From positions 63,908,798 to 63,972,797 of the forward strand of contig OY744610.1 in assembly GCA_963556255.1 (NCBI GenBank): a DNA stretch of 64,000 nucleotides. The letters run 5' to 3'. Numbering within the stretch: the first letter of the stretch is position 1; each line of letters opens with the position of its first letter. The notes beneath the pieces are model-generated. The model searched no databases. It worked only from the letters and a program-made list of their open reading frames with translations, and was not told the DNA's origin. Source of the DNA: Allolobophora icterica (taxonomy: Eukaryota > Annelida > Clitellata > Crassiclitellata > Lumbricidae). The position numbers and the translations under genes are program-made. This document shows positions 43,753 through 56,050 of the stretch, in pieces.

Positions 43753-43789
43753 ATTAGACACCCGTTTAAGCTTGACCTTCGCCCTATAA
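43753..43789 (+). promoter_or_regulatory. Module half (B-A), plus-facing
   Basis: TTAGACACCCGTTTAAGC 43754, CCTATAAG 43782. Confidence 0.4.
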
Positions 43790-44193
43790 GTGAAAGCAGC
43801 CGAGCGGCCTTGAAATTTGATTAATCTTCTGCTGAATGCTGTATTATGCCAAACGAACTGCGAGAACTGTTCAGTGTTCATTATAATTTCCGTTGACGTC
43901 AATGTATTATTCAATCATTCATTAAATAATTCTATCAATCAATTAGTCAATCAATCGTTCATTCTATCAATCAGTCAAATAATCAATCAGTGAATTAATC
44001 AATCAAACTATCGATCAATTAATCCATCAACCACTCATTCCTTCGTTCGTTCATTCGTTCGTTCTATTAATCAATCAATCAATCACTCAATCAACAGATG
44101 GATTCGCAAGTCTTTGACTCGACCGTATACACTTCCTTCGCAGAACTTTCGACGTATAATGAACTATAGTATTTTTATTTATACTTCTACCAC

Positions 44194-44400
<207 letters not shown>

Positions 44401-45068
44401 AATCTGCAACTACTATAATTTTATTAATAATATTAATTATAATTTATGGTCCCTACACAGTTACAGTCTCAGGGAAGGAGACTGGAACCCGTACTCTCTG
44501 TTTTACAAGATGATCACTCTAACCAATTGACTATCGTGTCTCATGCAAGGAAGGCACTTCCAACGGCGCCATATTTCAGAACATCTCTCTCCAGCATCGC
44601 TCTTCCAGCATCATTCCCTCGCATCTTCCATCATCGTCCTCTCAGCATCTTCGTCCGAACTGGTCCAGACGTCGCTTACATAGAGTTGTCTATAGTACCC
44701 CGTTGAACGTCCAATCATTATCATTAGACCTTGTAGCTTTCCTAAGCAAACCGTCCTACCAGCCTCTCTCGTTTGTCGAGTCTAGCGGAACAAATTGGAA
44801 CACTCGGCCGAGTTGATGACGAATTCCGTTGCTCCGTGCACAGCAATGGTTTTATTTCGTAGTTTACTTAACGAGGCCTTCGATTCTTAGGCGTGCGGCG
44901 TCTCCCTTTTCTCTGAGAGCGTCGATCTTCCCTGTCCAAGACGTCTAAGCCGACAAAATGTTCTATGATCGGGGTGTGATCCGATAAAAAGGTGAAAACC
45001 AATTGGACCAATGAGCAAAGTGTAGTGGGACAATAACGTGGGATAATAATTGAAGGGCTTGCCTCAAT

Positions 45069-45094
45069 AACCAGGTATGTCGACATACCTGGTT
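45069..45094. repeat. Perfect 26-bp palindrome
   Basis: AACCAGGTATGTC followed directly by its exact reverse complement, centred on GTCGAC. It has no spacer and is not seen in the related 5,640 region. Confidence 0.9.
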
Positions 45095-45464
45095 TATGTG
45101 AAAAAGTATGCCACCGTGCTCGGAATATTGTATTCTATATGCCCTGCAAATTTGGTGCAAATCTGATTATTTTTGAATTGGCTTTTGGATAAAACAGTTT
45201 GTGTTTCCATTTTGCAGAATTTCATATATTCTTTGCTAATAAATAAAACGGATATTAAAAATTACGTTAAGGTTAACCACAGGAACAGTTAAAAGAGCAA
45301 CCATGTTGGATGCCTGTATTATTTAATTATGCGTGCTGTTTGTTCAGAAATTGTAATGTACGATGTACGATATGACGTCAACAGCAACGTTGCCGTGAGA
45401 TGTTCTTAAACTTAAAATTAGAAAATAGTTAATTTACTGGCATTTCTTAAAAACGGCAAATTCG

Positions 45465-45555
45465 GCCACGAGATGTCGATAAAAATTACAAATCTAATAA
45501 AAATGCGCTTCTATTTTAGACACCTCTTAGGCGTTTCTTTGCTATGGTATAAATA
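45465..45555 (+). promoter_or_regulatory. Promoter-like module, sister of 7821
   Basis: GGCCACGAGATGTCGATAAA 45465, TTAGACACCTCTTAGGCG 45516, TATAAATA 45548. Confidence 0.5.
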
Positions 45556-45610
45556 GCTCATTTTCGATCAATCTGTGATTCATTTCGGCTCATTATGTGC
45601 TAACGGAATA

Positions 45611-45721
45611 GGCAAGATATCGCTTAAGACTTAAAATACACATAATAATAATGACTTCAAATAATAAACTGCGCGTTGGATTAGACACCTTAAAATGGGT
45701 CTTTTTAACCCGATAAATTTA
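45611..45721 (+). promoter_or_regulatory. Promoter-like module, sister of 7964
   Basis: AGGCAAGATATCGCTTAA 45611, TTAGACACCTTAAAATGGG 45681, ATAAATTTA 45713. Confidence 0.45.
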
Positions 45722-46642
45722 TTTTCGTTCGCTCGTTTAGGCCAATATCATGCAGTCATAAGAAGTCGTTAAACTCTGGGAACTAATACTATACTATGTT
45801 CGACTGGAAATAAGTCTTCATGGATTGATCAAGTAGAAGAAGATTCTTATTTTGGACATAATATATGCTGTGGAAGAGTAGAGATTGTCTGGAGAAGGAG
45901 ATTATACAAGGCACCCAGTTCCAGTATGAAGACCTCAAGGAAGACCTAAAATGGTTGGATAAGATAAAGTCGTGGACCGAATTATCATTCGACCAGTTAC
46001 TGAGGGAGACGAGACACGGAAGTGGTGCATCGGATGGAAAACAAGACATGATATACATTACATTGTGCATATATTAGAATATATATTAGAATCTAAAATT
46101 TTAACGACAGTTTATGGCTCCAAAAACCGTTGACGCCGATAATATAATTATGAAGAGGAAGAGGAAAATGGAGAGGAAGGGGAAGGGAAATAGGAGAAAG
46201 AGGATGGCGACAGAAATTATTTTAACTTAAGATAGCCCTTTTTAATACAGAACCGCCCTTCTGCTTTTAATTATAAGGTGAATATCATCCAGAGATTGAT
46301 TTGATTTCAAGATTTTAGCGACAGTCGATGTTGAGGTAAAAACTTCTGTACAATTTTCACCGAAGTTGTTTTTGTTAATCCAGTCTATGACAAAGGATGT
46401 TATTATCGAGTGATTGGATGAATACAGAGTTTAGCGACACCTTATGAAAACTATGGCCGTTGATGTAGGCAGAAATAACTTTGAACCGTTCTCACCGTTC
46501 ATATGGCTTAATACAGCTTGATCATTAATGAGACATAATGCATCTGTACGAACTGCATAGCGGTTATTATTATTATTCCAAAGTTTAACGTCGTCCTTTG
46601 GCAAAAATGGCCGTTGATAGCGGTTGATCGAAAAATGAAGAA

Positions 46643-46752
46643 TATAGAGCATTTTAAAGCCGTGATTTAAAGGTGTATGGAAAGCTTCACAAAATTATTG
46701 TACTATTATTCACGGTTTAACGATATAATTTGAATACCGTTGACATCGACCA
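46643..46752 (-). promoter_or_regulatory. Promoter-like module (A-B-C-D)
   Basis: TATAGAGC 46643, TGATTTAAAGGTGTATGG 46663, TTTAACGATATAATTTGAAT 46716, ACCGTTGACATCGACC 46737. Confidence 0.5.
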
Positions 46753-46859
46753 TGTATTATAATATTCAGTTATACTTCAATTTTCGCTGAAGTTGTTTCT
46801 GTTTATGCAGTCTACAGCTAGGTATGGTCCTATCTAGCGATTGAACTAAAAGTGTAGAA

Positions 46860-46960
46860 TATATAGCAAAGGAAATACACGATTCAAAGGTGTCTAAGCA
46901 CACCTGCACAATTGTATTAGTGTTCATGGTTAAACGACATCTTTTGGCTGCCACGGTAGT
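46860..46960 (-). promoter_or_regulatory. Promoter-like module, sister of 8958
   Basis: TATATAGC 46860, CGATTCAAAGGTGTCTAAG 46880, AAACGACATCTTTTGGCTGC 46932. It keeps the TATA box that is mutated at 8958. CTAGCGATTGAAC lies at 46,832. Confidence 0.55.
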
Positions 46961-47049
46961 ACGATGATGTCATGTAGCTTATACTAAGATAAATTATGCA
47001 TTCATGCTGGAGTAGAAAAGAAAGTAGTAGACAGAGTCATTCAATTATT

Positions 47050-47398
47050 CATTCATGCATTCAGCGTATTTATACATTTATATAGCGCCTCTCCAAGGAT
47101 AACTTCTCATAGGCGCTCCAATCCGGCGGAAAGAAACAGTTTTCAAATGTTTATAGAAAGTGCATAGAGAATTCCCAGCTAAGACAAGACGCAGATAAAA
47201 AATGAACGCCATTCCTGTGGATCCAAAGGGAGACCATGACAGGTGGATCCAAAGGGAGACCATGACAGGTGGATCCAATTGGAGACCATTACAGGTGAGT
47301 GGCCCAACCACCGAAAAAGCGCGACGCTGCATTGTCAAGGTGAAAGAAACATTCAGTTCACCCTGAGCAGTGGTTGGGCTGGCCCTCTGTTTACTCAA
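47050..47398 (-). mobile_element. LINE C-terminal tail, best-preserved copy
   Basis: A 106-residue minus-strand frame reads LNVSFTLTMQRRAFSVVGPL, TCNGLQLDPPV, FYKHLKTVSFRRIGAPM. Despite an in-frame 26-bp-unit expansion in its middle (about 47,215-47,296), the CR1/L2-type C-terminal signature is clear. The sister copy is at 9170-9490. Confidence 0.65.
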
Positions 47399-47473
47399 TA
47401 GATGGCGTTGAACAGTGTAAATTTTAAGATCTATTAGACACCTTTAAACAGAAAAATAAGTGCTTTATAAATA
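47399..47473 (+). promoter_or_regulatory. Promoter-like module with variant box C
   Basis: TAGATGGCGTTGAACA 47399, TTAGACACCTTTAAAC 47434, TATAAATA 47466. Confidence 0.45.
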
Positions 47474-47896
47474 AGTCATTTTCTCCGTCACAGCAATGTC
47501 CGTTCCTCATAATCAGCTTTGTCATGAGACAGTATCGTTCAACATAAACTAACCAACACACCAGTTGGCACAGTACTTGACTGGAACCGATTTTCACCTT
47601 ACCTGTCTATTGATTTTAGTTTGACTGAGCACCTGTGAATGACCTGGTTCCCGGGATTTGGCTTTTTTGGCGCTGTGTAAATCTCGAGATTACGATTCGA
47701 ACCCAGACGCAGAAGTAACAGACCGATGCATTACCAGTTGGCCACTCTGTACCCGATGTATCCGTGGAAACGACGAGGAACAACGAAAGATGGCAACACT
47801 GTTAGCAGTCTTTTAGAATAAAACATGGATGCTTCTATCGACCCTCACACTATAAACAATGGGTTTCAAAACAATGGATTTCCAGTCGATAGGTCT

Positions 47897-47986
47897 TTAT
47901 ATGGAGTTATAAATATCCGAGTAAAAGGTGTCTTATCTGAGCTTACTTATCATTCGTTAGTGTTTAACGACATCTTGTGGCTGCCA
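47897..47986 (-). promoter_or_regulatory. Promoter-like module (A-B-C)
   Basis: TTATATGG 47897, CGAGTAAAAGGTGTCTTA 47918, AACGACATCTTGTGGCTGCC 47966. Block B2 ends and C2 begins here. Confidence 0.45.
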
Positions 47987-48292
47987 ATAAAACAGAGGAA
48001 TCTTTCATATTTAGGGCACAATTAATGCTGTGGATGAGTGTAGAAACACTGCTGATTATCCGGAGAAGGAGTTTATCCAAGACACAGTTCCTCGACCAAG
48101 AGTTTAGGACAAGACATGCTAAACATTACAACGCTTGCGCATTCAATTCACGGATTGGATTGAGACTAAAGACCGCTGAAGTGCTTAGGAAAATCTTCTG
48201 TACAATTTTCATAGAAGTTGCTTTTGTTACCGCAATTTGCTGTGAAAGACCGAAGTGATGGCAAATCTAGCGACTGAATGCGAAATGAGGCA

Positions 48293-48383
48293 TATATAAC
48301 ATAGAAAATACGCGATTTAAAGGCGTTTAAGCAGACGTTTACTATGGGACAAAAACTCTGTTTAACGACATCTTGTGGCTTCC
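48293..48383 (-). promoter_or_regulatory. Promoter-like module, sister of 16920
   Basis: TATATAAC 48293, CGATTTAAAGGCGTTTAAG 48313, TTTAACGACATCTTGTGGCT 48361. Spacing 23 and 45. Confidence 0.55.
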
Positions 48384-49070
48384 AAGGGTTGTACTTTGAC
48401 ACCGAACTTATATTAGCATAATAATGATGCATTCATTCACAGTAGAATGGGGAGGAGTAGACGTGACCTATACACGATTTAACGATTGAACGAAAACTGA
48501 AGAATATTAACATGTATTCATTCTAAACATAACAGAAATGCGTATTTTATCTCTAAGCTTGGGACTGACACTATCAGAGTGCGAATTATGCGCGCTTTGG
48601 TAATTGAAATTTATGTAGAAGTAGACGAATCTGTTTTCAACAGAAGAGTATGTAATTTTCTGTTATAAACACCACCACCACCCCACTACTACTAATACTA
48701 CTATTACTACTACTATTGCTATTATTTTTACACTCTGCATAAATTATCTGACCCTGGAATTAAGGTCAAAGTTCATCTGATGGTGATTGGTCCTTCTGAC
48801 TCCTGCAGACTCCTTTGGAGGGCTTGATTAGAAGTCTCGACCGCCTGAACTAGGATAGGTTTCGAACTCAAATGATCTGGTACGATATAAATTTCTCTCT
48901 TAAAACCAAGTAACAGTGATGGTAATCGCTAGGCGCTAGCTTAAGTATAGTCGTAGTAGTTTCAGTTTAACGACACTGTGTGATAACAAAGATCATTAGC
49001 GTCACCCTCCTCCTTTATCCAGACTCACTATGACTGTCACTGCAAAAGTAGATGATCTGCGGAGTTAAAA

Positions 49071-49170
49071 TATATAAGTACATTAAGAAAGCGATTTAAA
49101 GGTGTCTAAAAGACCTCAAGAGTATCAGCTGCATTCAGTGCGTAACGTTGCCCTAATCTAACGCTAGGTT
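49071..49170 (-). promoter_or_regulatory. Promoter-like module, sister of 18273
   Basis: TATATAAG 49071, CGATTTAAAGGTGTCTAAA 49092, GCGTAACGTTGCCCTAATCT 49140. Confidence 0.5.
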
Positions 49171-49482
49171 AACTTCAGGCCAATTAAAGTAAGTTAATAT
49201 TTCAACGATTGAATAATTGTTTCCAGGTCGGAACAGAAACTGAAAAGCAGACGGCTGAGCTACAAAAATTAATAGATGGTAACTGTGACCGCATGACGAT
49301 TTCTTGGCCTAGGTGTTAAGAGCTAAGAGACTTCTGACATTGAATGGCGAACCTATGATGGCTAAAACACGCTTATATTCTAAAATTGGCTTCAAATGTC
49401 CTACATTCAAACTAATAATTATTGATGTTGGAGTTGTGATTAAATTATTGTTGGCTGTGTGGATATTATGTACGGCCTTCCC

Positions 49483-49568
49483 GCCACAAGACGTCGTGAA
49501 ACACAAAATATAACGACGAATATTATATTTGACACCTTTAAATCGTTTATGGTGGGCCTTATATATAG
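49483..49568 (+). promoter_or_regulatory. Promoter-like module, sister of 18671
   Basis: GCCACAAGACGTCGTGAAAC 49483, TTGACACCTTTAAATCG 49529, TATATATAG 49560. Confidence 0.5.
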
Positions 49569-49635
49569 ATATTTTAACATCCAGGTAGGATTAGGTTTGT
49601 TGTGATTATTGGACTTTTATTATTATTAATCCAAA

Positions 49636-49744
49636 GTTTAACGTCGTCTTTTGACATCAATGGCCGTTGACGACAATTTACAAGTACAATTCACAGTAAA
49701 CAAAATACTTATAGCATCCGAGAGACACCATTTAAAGGTGTTAA
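49636..49744 (-). promoter_or_regulatory. Box C/D followed by an A-B half
   Basis: TTTAACGTCGTCTTTTGACA 49638, GGCCGTTGACGACAA 49662; then ACTTATAGC 49707 and CATTTAAAGGTGTTAAAC 49729. The LINE begins just beyond. Confidence 0.4.
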
Positions 49745-49756
49745 ACAGAGCTGCAC

Positions 49757-51408
49757 AATATCACTATTGTCACATCATTTAAAGGAATATATCTAATATT
49801 GTTTATGATACACATATTAATAAAATGTTCGATGCAATTTAAACAGTATTTTGGAACAATTACCACACACAAGAAATATTTAAACAATTTCAAATATAAA
49901 TGCACAGTCGGCCCTATTTTCTTATTTCTTAATCTACAGTCCAATGACATTCCATAGTAATATCTACTGCTACAATCATATCATGCATGAAATAGTAACA
50001 ATTTCATAAACAGCATTCACATTAAATGAAACATGTGGTATACCGGTTTTTGTTTCAAATAACTGTTCAGGTGTTCTACACACTCAACTATAAATTTAGT
50101 TGATTAACAAAGCATATATGAACATATAATTACAATCTTTAAAGTTGGATTTCAATGTATTCAAATCACAATTACCTGTATATTTCCCTTATAGCAATAC
50201 AACACTGCTGCACTATTCAAAGTAATATTTATATTTATTCCAATACATGAACCAAATCATACCAAGTACGACATGTAAGAACCAAATGTTGGAGGATAGT
50301 AACAGAAATACTCATTAATCAATATGTTATATATGTAAGTAATTTACTAACATCAGAGTTTTATTATAATTATATATAACATAACATAACATACCCAAAA
50401 TTTAACAACTGCAAGAAAATGGTCATATAGGTTCTTCAATAACCCATATGAAAAAAGAAATAACTAAGGCTGATGCATGAATTTTATTATAAAAAAGTGT
50501 ATTCTAATAATGTAGTACTTAATACAATAAAATAAAATGCATAAGGAAAAAATAGTTACATATTTACAGATTTAACAAAGATGAAACCAAACTGTTTACA
50601 GTAGCAAACTTTACATATCTATTTACAAAATTTTACCTTTAGTAATTATTTTAACTAACCTATAAACTTCGTTTTGAAACATATTTACTGTTAAAAGGTT
50701 TAAAATAGAAATTTCATTTTTACACAACTGACATTTATCTCGCAACAACTTAGATATATGTTCTTTTTTACATTCAAGTAGGAGATGGTGAATAGTATCC
50801 TTGACCTGACAGGTATCACATAAACCACTTGAATGTCGTTTTATAATAAACAGCCTTTGATTGGTATTTGCGACTCCCAGGCGTAATCTGGACATTTGGA
50901 CTTCTTTATGCCTATAAGGTTCTAAATATTTAATATCTGTGCTTACAATTGGACAAATAGATTTATAAAAAATGACCTCTATTATCATTATTATATTCTA
51001 ATTGCCATTTATTTACTATATAAAGTTTCATTAAAGTAAAAATTTCTGAAAGTTCAAGATAATTAGTGGAATTAACATGATCAAGACTCAGTGCTTCTTT
51101 AGCCAAACTATCTGCTCGATCATTGCCTGGCAGGTCAATGTGACTTGGTATCCAAATAAATCTTATTTGATTAGAATTTAGTTTGTTAATAAGAAATAAT
51201 AAATCATTCAATAATGCAGGTCTAGACTGAGAATAAGACTCCTTAATTGACGTAAATTTAGATTATGTAATAGCTCCAGTATTTATGCAGCAGAGTTGAC
51301 TGCAATTATAGAAACTGTTGATTGGATTTTAAACTCTGAATGTTATAAGAATTGTCAATTTGCGATATTTTCTGATTCATTGAGTGTTCTTACGTCAATT
51401 ATTGGACT
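49757..51408 (-). mobile_element. I/Jockey-like LINE 3' part with RNase H, 5'-inverted, broken
   Basis: On the minus strand, 51211-50963 encodes LFLINKLNSNQIRFIWIPSH and DLPGNDRADSLAKEAL, the C-terminal half of an RNase H domain. 50988-50623 encodes VQMSRLRLGVANTNQRL and SGLCDTCQVKDTIHHLLLEC, the zinc-knuckle-like tail of such LINEs. The N-terminal half of the same RNase H (YAAELTAIIETVDWIL, FAIFSDSLSVLTSII) lies on the plus strand at about 51,280-51,400, just beyond the junction. This is a 5' inversion of the type produced by twin priming. The remaining AT-rich 850 bp to the left would be 3'UTR. ATTATTGGACT occurs at 49605-49615 and 51398-51408 and may be a target duplication. Confidence 0.7.
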
Positions 51409-51639
51409 CCATGCGTAACATATAATTATAGCGCCTCCTGTAACGATTTAAAGGTGTCTACACTAAGCCGTATAGATACTTTGCAATTACACATACCGTT
51501 GTGTGGTTTCTGGTATTAAAGTTAAATAAAAATATAAACGTTTCTCTATAGCGATCATGAATTAATCACTCATCCATCCATCCATTCATTTATCCATCCA
51601 TTCATCCACCATCAATTAATTCATTCATGCATTCAGAGC

Positions 51640-52060
51640 ATTCATGACAAGCTCGCTCAAGGCGTTTCTGCTTCCACGGGGCTCATGCACTGAATAGCGT
51701 ATACTGCGAGAGGCGCCTTATAAATTACTTTATACCACAGATACGATTTATACATTTATATAGCGCCTCTCCAAGGATAACTCCTCAACGGCGCTCCAAA
51801 CCGGCGAACAAGAACAGTTCTCAAGTGTTTCTAGAAAATGCATTGAGAATCCACAGCTAAGACAAGGCGCAGATCCAAAGGAGCACCATTCCCGTGGAAC
51901 AAAAAGGAGCCCATTCCATGTATCTCCAAAGGGAGACTGGTACAGACTTACAGGTGGATCCAAAGCGAGGCCATTGCAGGTGAGTGGCCCAACCACTGAA
52001 AAAGCGCGACGCTGTATTGTCGAGGTGTGGGTAAAAGAAACAACCAGTTATTAAACCAGA
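51640..52060 (-). mobile_element. LINE C-terminal tail, copy 5
   Basis: Duplicate of 19190-19660 with one GGTGGATCC unit only (51,953). Remnant ORF MVGPLTCNGLALDPPVSLYQ on the minus strand, and RRYIN at its end as in other LINE tails. Confidence 0.5.
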
Positions 52061-52083
52061 GCAGTTGTTGGGTCCGTTTACTC

Positions 52084-52161
52084 AATAGATGGCGCTGAAC
52101 AATGTCAATTTAAAGATCTCTTAGAAACCTTTAAGTAGAAGATTAGGTGCGTAATAAATAA
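52084..52161 (+). promoter_or_regulatory. Promoter-like module, sister of 19710
   Basis: CAATAGATGGCGCTGAAC 52083, CTTAGAAACCTTTAAG 52119, AATAAATAAG 52153. Confidence 0.4.
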
Positions 52162-53479
52162 GTCATTTACTACGCCACTGGTATTCTCGTTCCATTTTCC
52201 AACAATCTTTGTTACGACACAGTATCGTAAAATAGCAACTAACCAACCAACCAGTTGGCATCGTATATGAATGGAACCGATTTCACCTTACCTGCCTATC
52301 GATTTTATTTTGACTCAGCGCCTGTGAATGAACTGGTTCCCCCGACTTGGTGTTTTTCTGAGTGCTTTATCAATCTCGAGATTACGATTACAACAGGTGA
52401 AGTAATTGCTAATTGGCTACAACCAATTCTCAGTTTCGGATTCGAACCGAGACGCAGAAGTAACGGATACATGCATTACCAGTTGTCCACTCTGTTCCCG
52501 ATGTATCCATGGAAACGACGAGGAACAACGAAAGATGTTAGAATAAGACATCGATGCTTCCATCGTCCCTTACACTATAAACAATGAATTTCCAAACAAT
52601 GAGTTTCCATACAATGGGTTTCCAAACAATGGATACAAAAACAATGTTTTTCCAGTCGATACGAACGCAATTAAAACTGGATCGATCTGCTCAACACATT
52701 GGAGTGGCGTATATATCTCGACAAATGTCAGTCTAAAACTCAGCTCATCATACAATGTGCATGTATGTAATTGTCTGCGTTCTCACACATCTAGATACGC
52801 CCCTCTGCACAGTTCTGGATACGCATGATGTTGACTGTGAACACTCACACAGAGTCAATGTGAATCTGTTGAGTTTTGCTGTAGATAGTTACAAGAGCGC
52901 CACTTAAGTTCGTCCTGATCAGTCATTATATTCACCTGAGCAGGTAAGGTACTCTGAAGCGTGTAAGTACTAAGGACGTATATTTATCTGGGTTATATGC
53001 TTAGCTACATTGGTAAGAACGCACGTCCCATGCGTCTATGTGCGTGCGGATGTCGGTTCGTATGACTGTCGTTGCATATTGCCGAGAATTTAAGCATCGA
53101 TTGGACTAACACTAAGGGAAGCAATGGATTTGACAAATGACTGCGGACAATGGAGATTATTTATTCGTACCCGTCGCCGCCAAATGGCTGGGATCAGGAA
53201 CTGGATATGATGATGATTGAATCTCTGAATATAAGTCTTTGAACAGGGACCTTAAAAGACTTGGCACCAATTTATGGGCAGCAGTGGTGCAGAATCTCAC
53301 CCGATAAACTCAATACAATACAGTATACAGTAGTTGTATCTGATATTGCCCTACTTCCAAAGTTCAGAAGTGCACACACGACCATAACACAAAACTTCGA
53401 TGGCGCTGAGCAATTGTGAGTGAAGGACTTGCTCAAGGTCACTACACAGTAACCGTCTCATTCTGCTCAATCGCTTAGT

Positions 53480-53672
53480 CATAATTATGTCATTTCGTTC
53501 ACAACTTAAGGCCTACCTGTTGTTTTTCAAAGTCCTTCTCTATCATCGGCTGCTTCTCTGTCTTTGCCAACTCATCTTCCGGATGTTGACAGGATTAGGG
53601 CTTGGTTTTGGTGTGCCATCGTGCGACGCCTTGGGCATTAGACACCGGCGCAATAGAAGTTACTAAATGCAC
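53480..53672 (+). mobile_element. LINE 3' end fragment
   Basis: Duplicate of 21095-21290 without the nested LINE. It ends CATTAGACACCGGCGCAATA, GAAGTTACTAAATGC. Confidence 0.6.
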
Positions 53673-53733
53673 TTACAGTAATATTATATCATCACTGCAT
53701 AACATCGTTTGACATTGTAACATCTTTTTTTAG

Positions 53734-53890
53734 GAATTCCTCAGTGATCAAAAGAATCTCTGAAAAGAAAAATCCTCATGGACAACGAAACGAATTTCAC
53801 GATCGAACCAAAAACGGAGGACAACTAAGAATGAGTAAAGAAACGCAGTTAAACTTTCTTCATCTTCCAAAATGGCTAACAGGATTACGG
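53734..53890 (+). pseudogene. Broken copy of the upstream exon-like piece, copy 3
   Basis: It matches 11237-11390 but has single-base changes in A-runs (near 53750 and 53805) that shift the frame relative to copy 1. It merges into a tRNA-like SINE fragment (GGGTTCGATCC at about 53888). Confidence 0.3.
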
Positions 53891-54084
53891 GTTCGATCCT
53901 CCTCCTCTGAGTCGGTTACGGTGTAGAAACCTTGAGCAAGGACACGACGTTATCGTTTAACAATAGCACTCTGTGTCTCTGCCTAACTGTCTCTCTGTCT
54001 GTCTCCCTGTCTGTCTGTCTGTCTGTCTCTGTCTCTCTGTGTGTCTGTCTCGCTCTCAAGCACCTTTATTTGAGAATGTCTTGA

Positions 54085-54268
54085 ATGGTTGTACAAACTC
54101 TGGGTCCACGGAATCCGATTGTCTCGTATCGGTGAGAGTACGGGTTCGATCCTCGTCCTCTGAGACAGTTACTCTATAAAGACCTTGAACAAGTCCGTCA
54201 CTCACAATTACTCAAAGCAATCGATTGATTAGATAGTGGCGCGTAATAAATGCACTGTCATAACAATT
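54085..54268 (+). mobile_element. SINE, 3' intact
   Basis: GGGTTCGATCCTCGTCCTCT (54,142) with CTTGAACAAGTCCGTCACTC and the tail GCGTAATAAATGCACTGTCA belongs to the 5800 family. A second partial copy is at 53880-53965, giving a near-tandem pair separated by (TCTG)n. Confidence 0.55.
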
Positions 54269-54271
54269 ATG

Positions 54272-54297
54272 ATGATGATGATTATAATAATAATAAT

Positions 54298-54383
<86 letters not shown>
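54272..54383. repeat. (TAA)n microsatellite at a SINE tail
   Basis: About 35 TAA units directly after the SINE at 54085. Confidence 0.95.
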
Positions 54384-54385
<2 letters not shown>

Positions 54386-54777
54386 TCATAATAAAATTAT
54401 AATACCGTGGACAACAGTTCTGCAACGACGCAACGTTCGCGAACAAGAAAAAGTTTAAGCTCATCACTTGGTTTTTAAGTAGCGCTTTCAAAATGTAGAG
54501 ATTGCGATTAAGAACGCGTCAGCGTGCTTGTACTACTTACTATTCGCTACCATTTGCATTTGCTTTAGTATTTCGATTAGTGTCAGCGCTTTTCTAAATT
54601 CTCAAATGATCGGACCACTAATTAGTAATATCGTGATGAAACAAATCGCAAATCTGAATTAGACGCACGTCTAATTATATACGTATTATTAAATAAAACA
54701 AACATTTAACTTAATTACACGTGTAAGTTTCTAAGGTTGCCAAAGTTTCACCTGTCCTCTTCCGTTGTAATTTTTAG

Positions 54778-55010
54778 ACGCCCACCTAAGAGGTGATGAC
54801 GTCAGGAGTCACGTGACCATCGGCGTTGTCTTTCTGTCGATGACGTTTCTCTTTCTCATGCTACTCATGCTGTCTGACGTCACGACCCTCTGGAAGGACA
54901 TCCGCCAGAAAAACTGGATCTACCGGAAGTTGTACAGAGCAGCTTCCGCTAAGGCGCCTACGTCCGCTGCTCCATCTGGTGTTGTCATTGGCAACGAATG
55001 GACGAAATAA
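54778..55010 (+). CDS. Exon-like ORF with one membrane segment, copy 3
   Basis: Third copy, with the acceptor-like TTTTTAG ending at 54777 and a stop at 55008-55010. By eye it differs from copy 1 at about four codon positions in roughly 78, three synonymous and one Ser/Ala replacement. It sits in the block 51.5-55.3 kb, a duplicate of 18.9-22.8 kb. Its downstream flank carries an inserted LINE 3' tail (55060-55175), whereas the ORF itself is unbroken. Confidence 0.4.
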
Positions 55011-55061
55011 TGATTGAAGACTCGATGACTGTAATATGTTTTCCATGTACAGTGCTGTGCG

Positions 55062-55178
55062 TTTGCTAGTCTTGCGGATTGACCTTCTGGATTTTGACCT
55101 GATAACGGTTTGCTTTTGGTTTGCCATCGGTTGATGCCTTGTGCATTAGACACCGGCGCAATAGAAGTTACTAATTAA
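55062..55178 (+). mobile_element. LINE 3'UTR end
   Basis: GATTGACCTTCTGGATTTTG, then TTGATGCCTTGTGCATTAGA and the GCGCAATAGAAGTTACTAAT end. It is absent from the sister copy near 11,845, so it is an insertion specific to this block. Confidence 0.6.
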
Positions 55179-55353
55179 TAATAATAGTGCTTCTAAAAAA
55201 AGAAATTACTTAGTTACTTATATAGTAGAAGCAATTTTAGTGTTTTTAACTACATATTGCGGACGTCAGTTACGTTGAAGTAGATCTTAATATGTTTCAT
55301 ACCATCTGCCAAGAGACCTGTTAAGAAAAAGTAACTATTGAACGCTATAGGTA

Positions 55354-55462
55354 GATATGTAGCTGAGAACGACAGCGTTTTAAAGGTGTCTAAATTTTTA
55401 TTTCAGATTGTTTTTCTCTTATAACGACATCTTGTGGATATCAGCCTCGTTGAAGTCGACCT
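55354..55462 (-). promoter_or_regulatory. Promoter-like module, sister of 12003
   Basis: GATATGTAGC 55354, TTTTAAAGGTGTCTAA 55378, ATAACGACATCTTGTGGATA 55421, CGTTGAAGTCGACC 55448. Confidence 0.5.
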
Positions 55463-55482
55463 TACCCTTTATTATAGACTAC

Positions 55483-55842
<360 letters not shown>

Positions 55843-55944
55843 TATTCTTTAGTAAAAGCTACGAAACGCACAGCGCTTTACATACAATATTACACAGAGA
55901 GGAAAGAAAATGGGTTTTACCCTAGCGATTGAACGCGACTGGTA

Positions 55945-56050
55945 AATATGTAGCTGAGAATGGCACCGTTTTAAAGGTGTCAGACTGTAGCAGTGGACTT
56001 AATGTCAATTGTACTAACGACATCTTGTGACCGACAGCGTTTTTGACGGC
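55945..56050 (-). promoter_or_regulatory. Last promoter-like module of the array
   Basis: AATATGTAGC 55945, TTTTAAAGGTGTCAGAC 55969, CTAACGACATCTTGTGACCG 56014, TTTTTGACGGCAATTC 56040. CTAGCGATTGAACGCGA lies at 55,922. No complete module is found from here to 64,000. Confidence 0.5.

Larger units (their letters stand above)
45230..47640. repeat. Duplicated block B2 (sister of 7600-9760)
   Basis: Same layout as B1. The preceding 44760-45080 also matches 5340-5640 (GTCTAGCGGAACAAATTG start), so the duplicated unit is larger but interrupted by unrelated sequence at 5,640-7,600. Confidence 0.8.
51480..55050. repeat. Duplicated block D2 (sister of 18890-22800)
   Basis: See D1. Differences include absence of the RTE-like LINE, a second SINE fragment with (TCTG)n, and a (TAA)n tract at 54,272-54,383. 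Confidence 0.85.
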
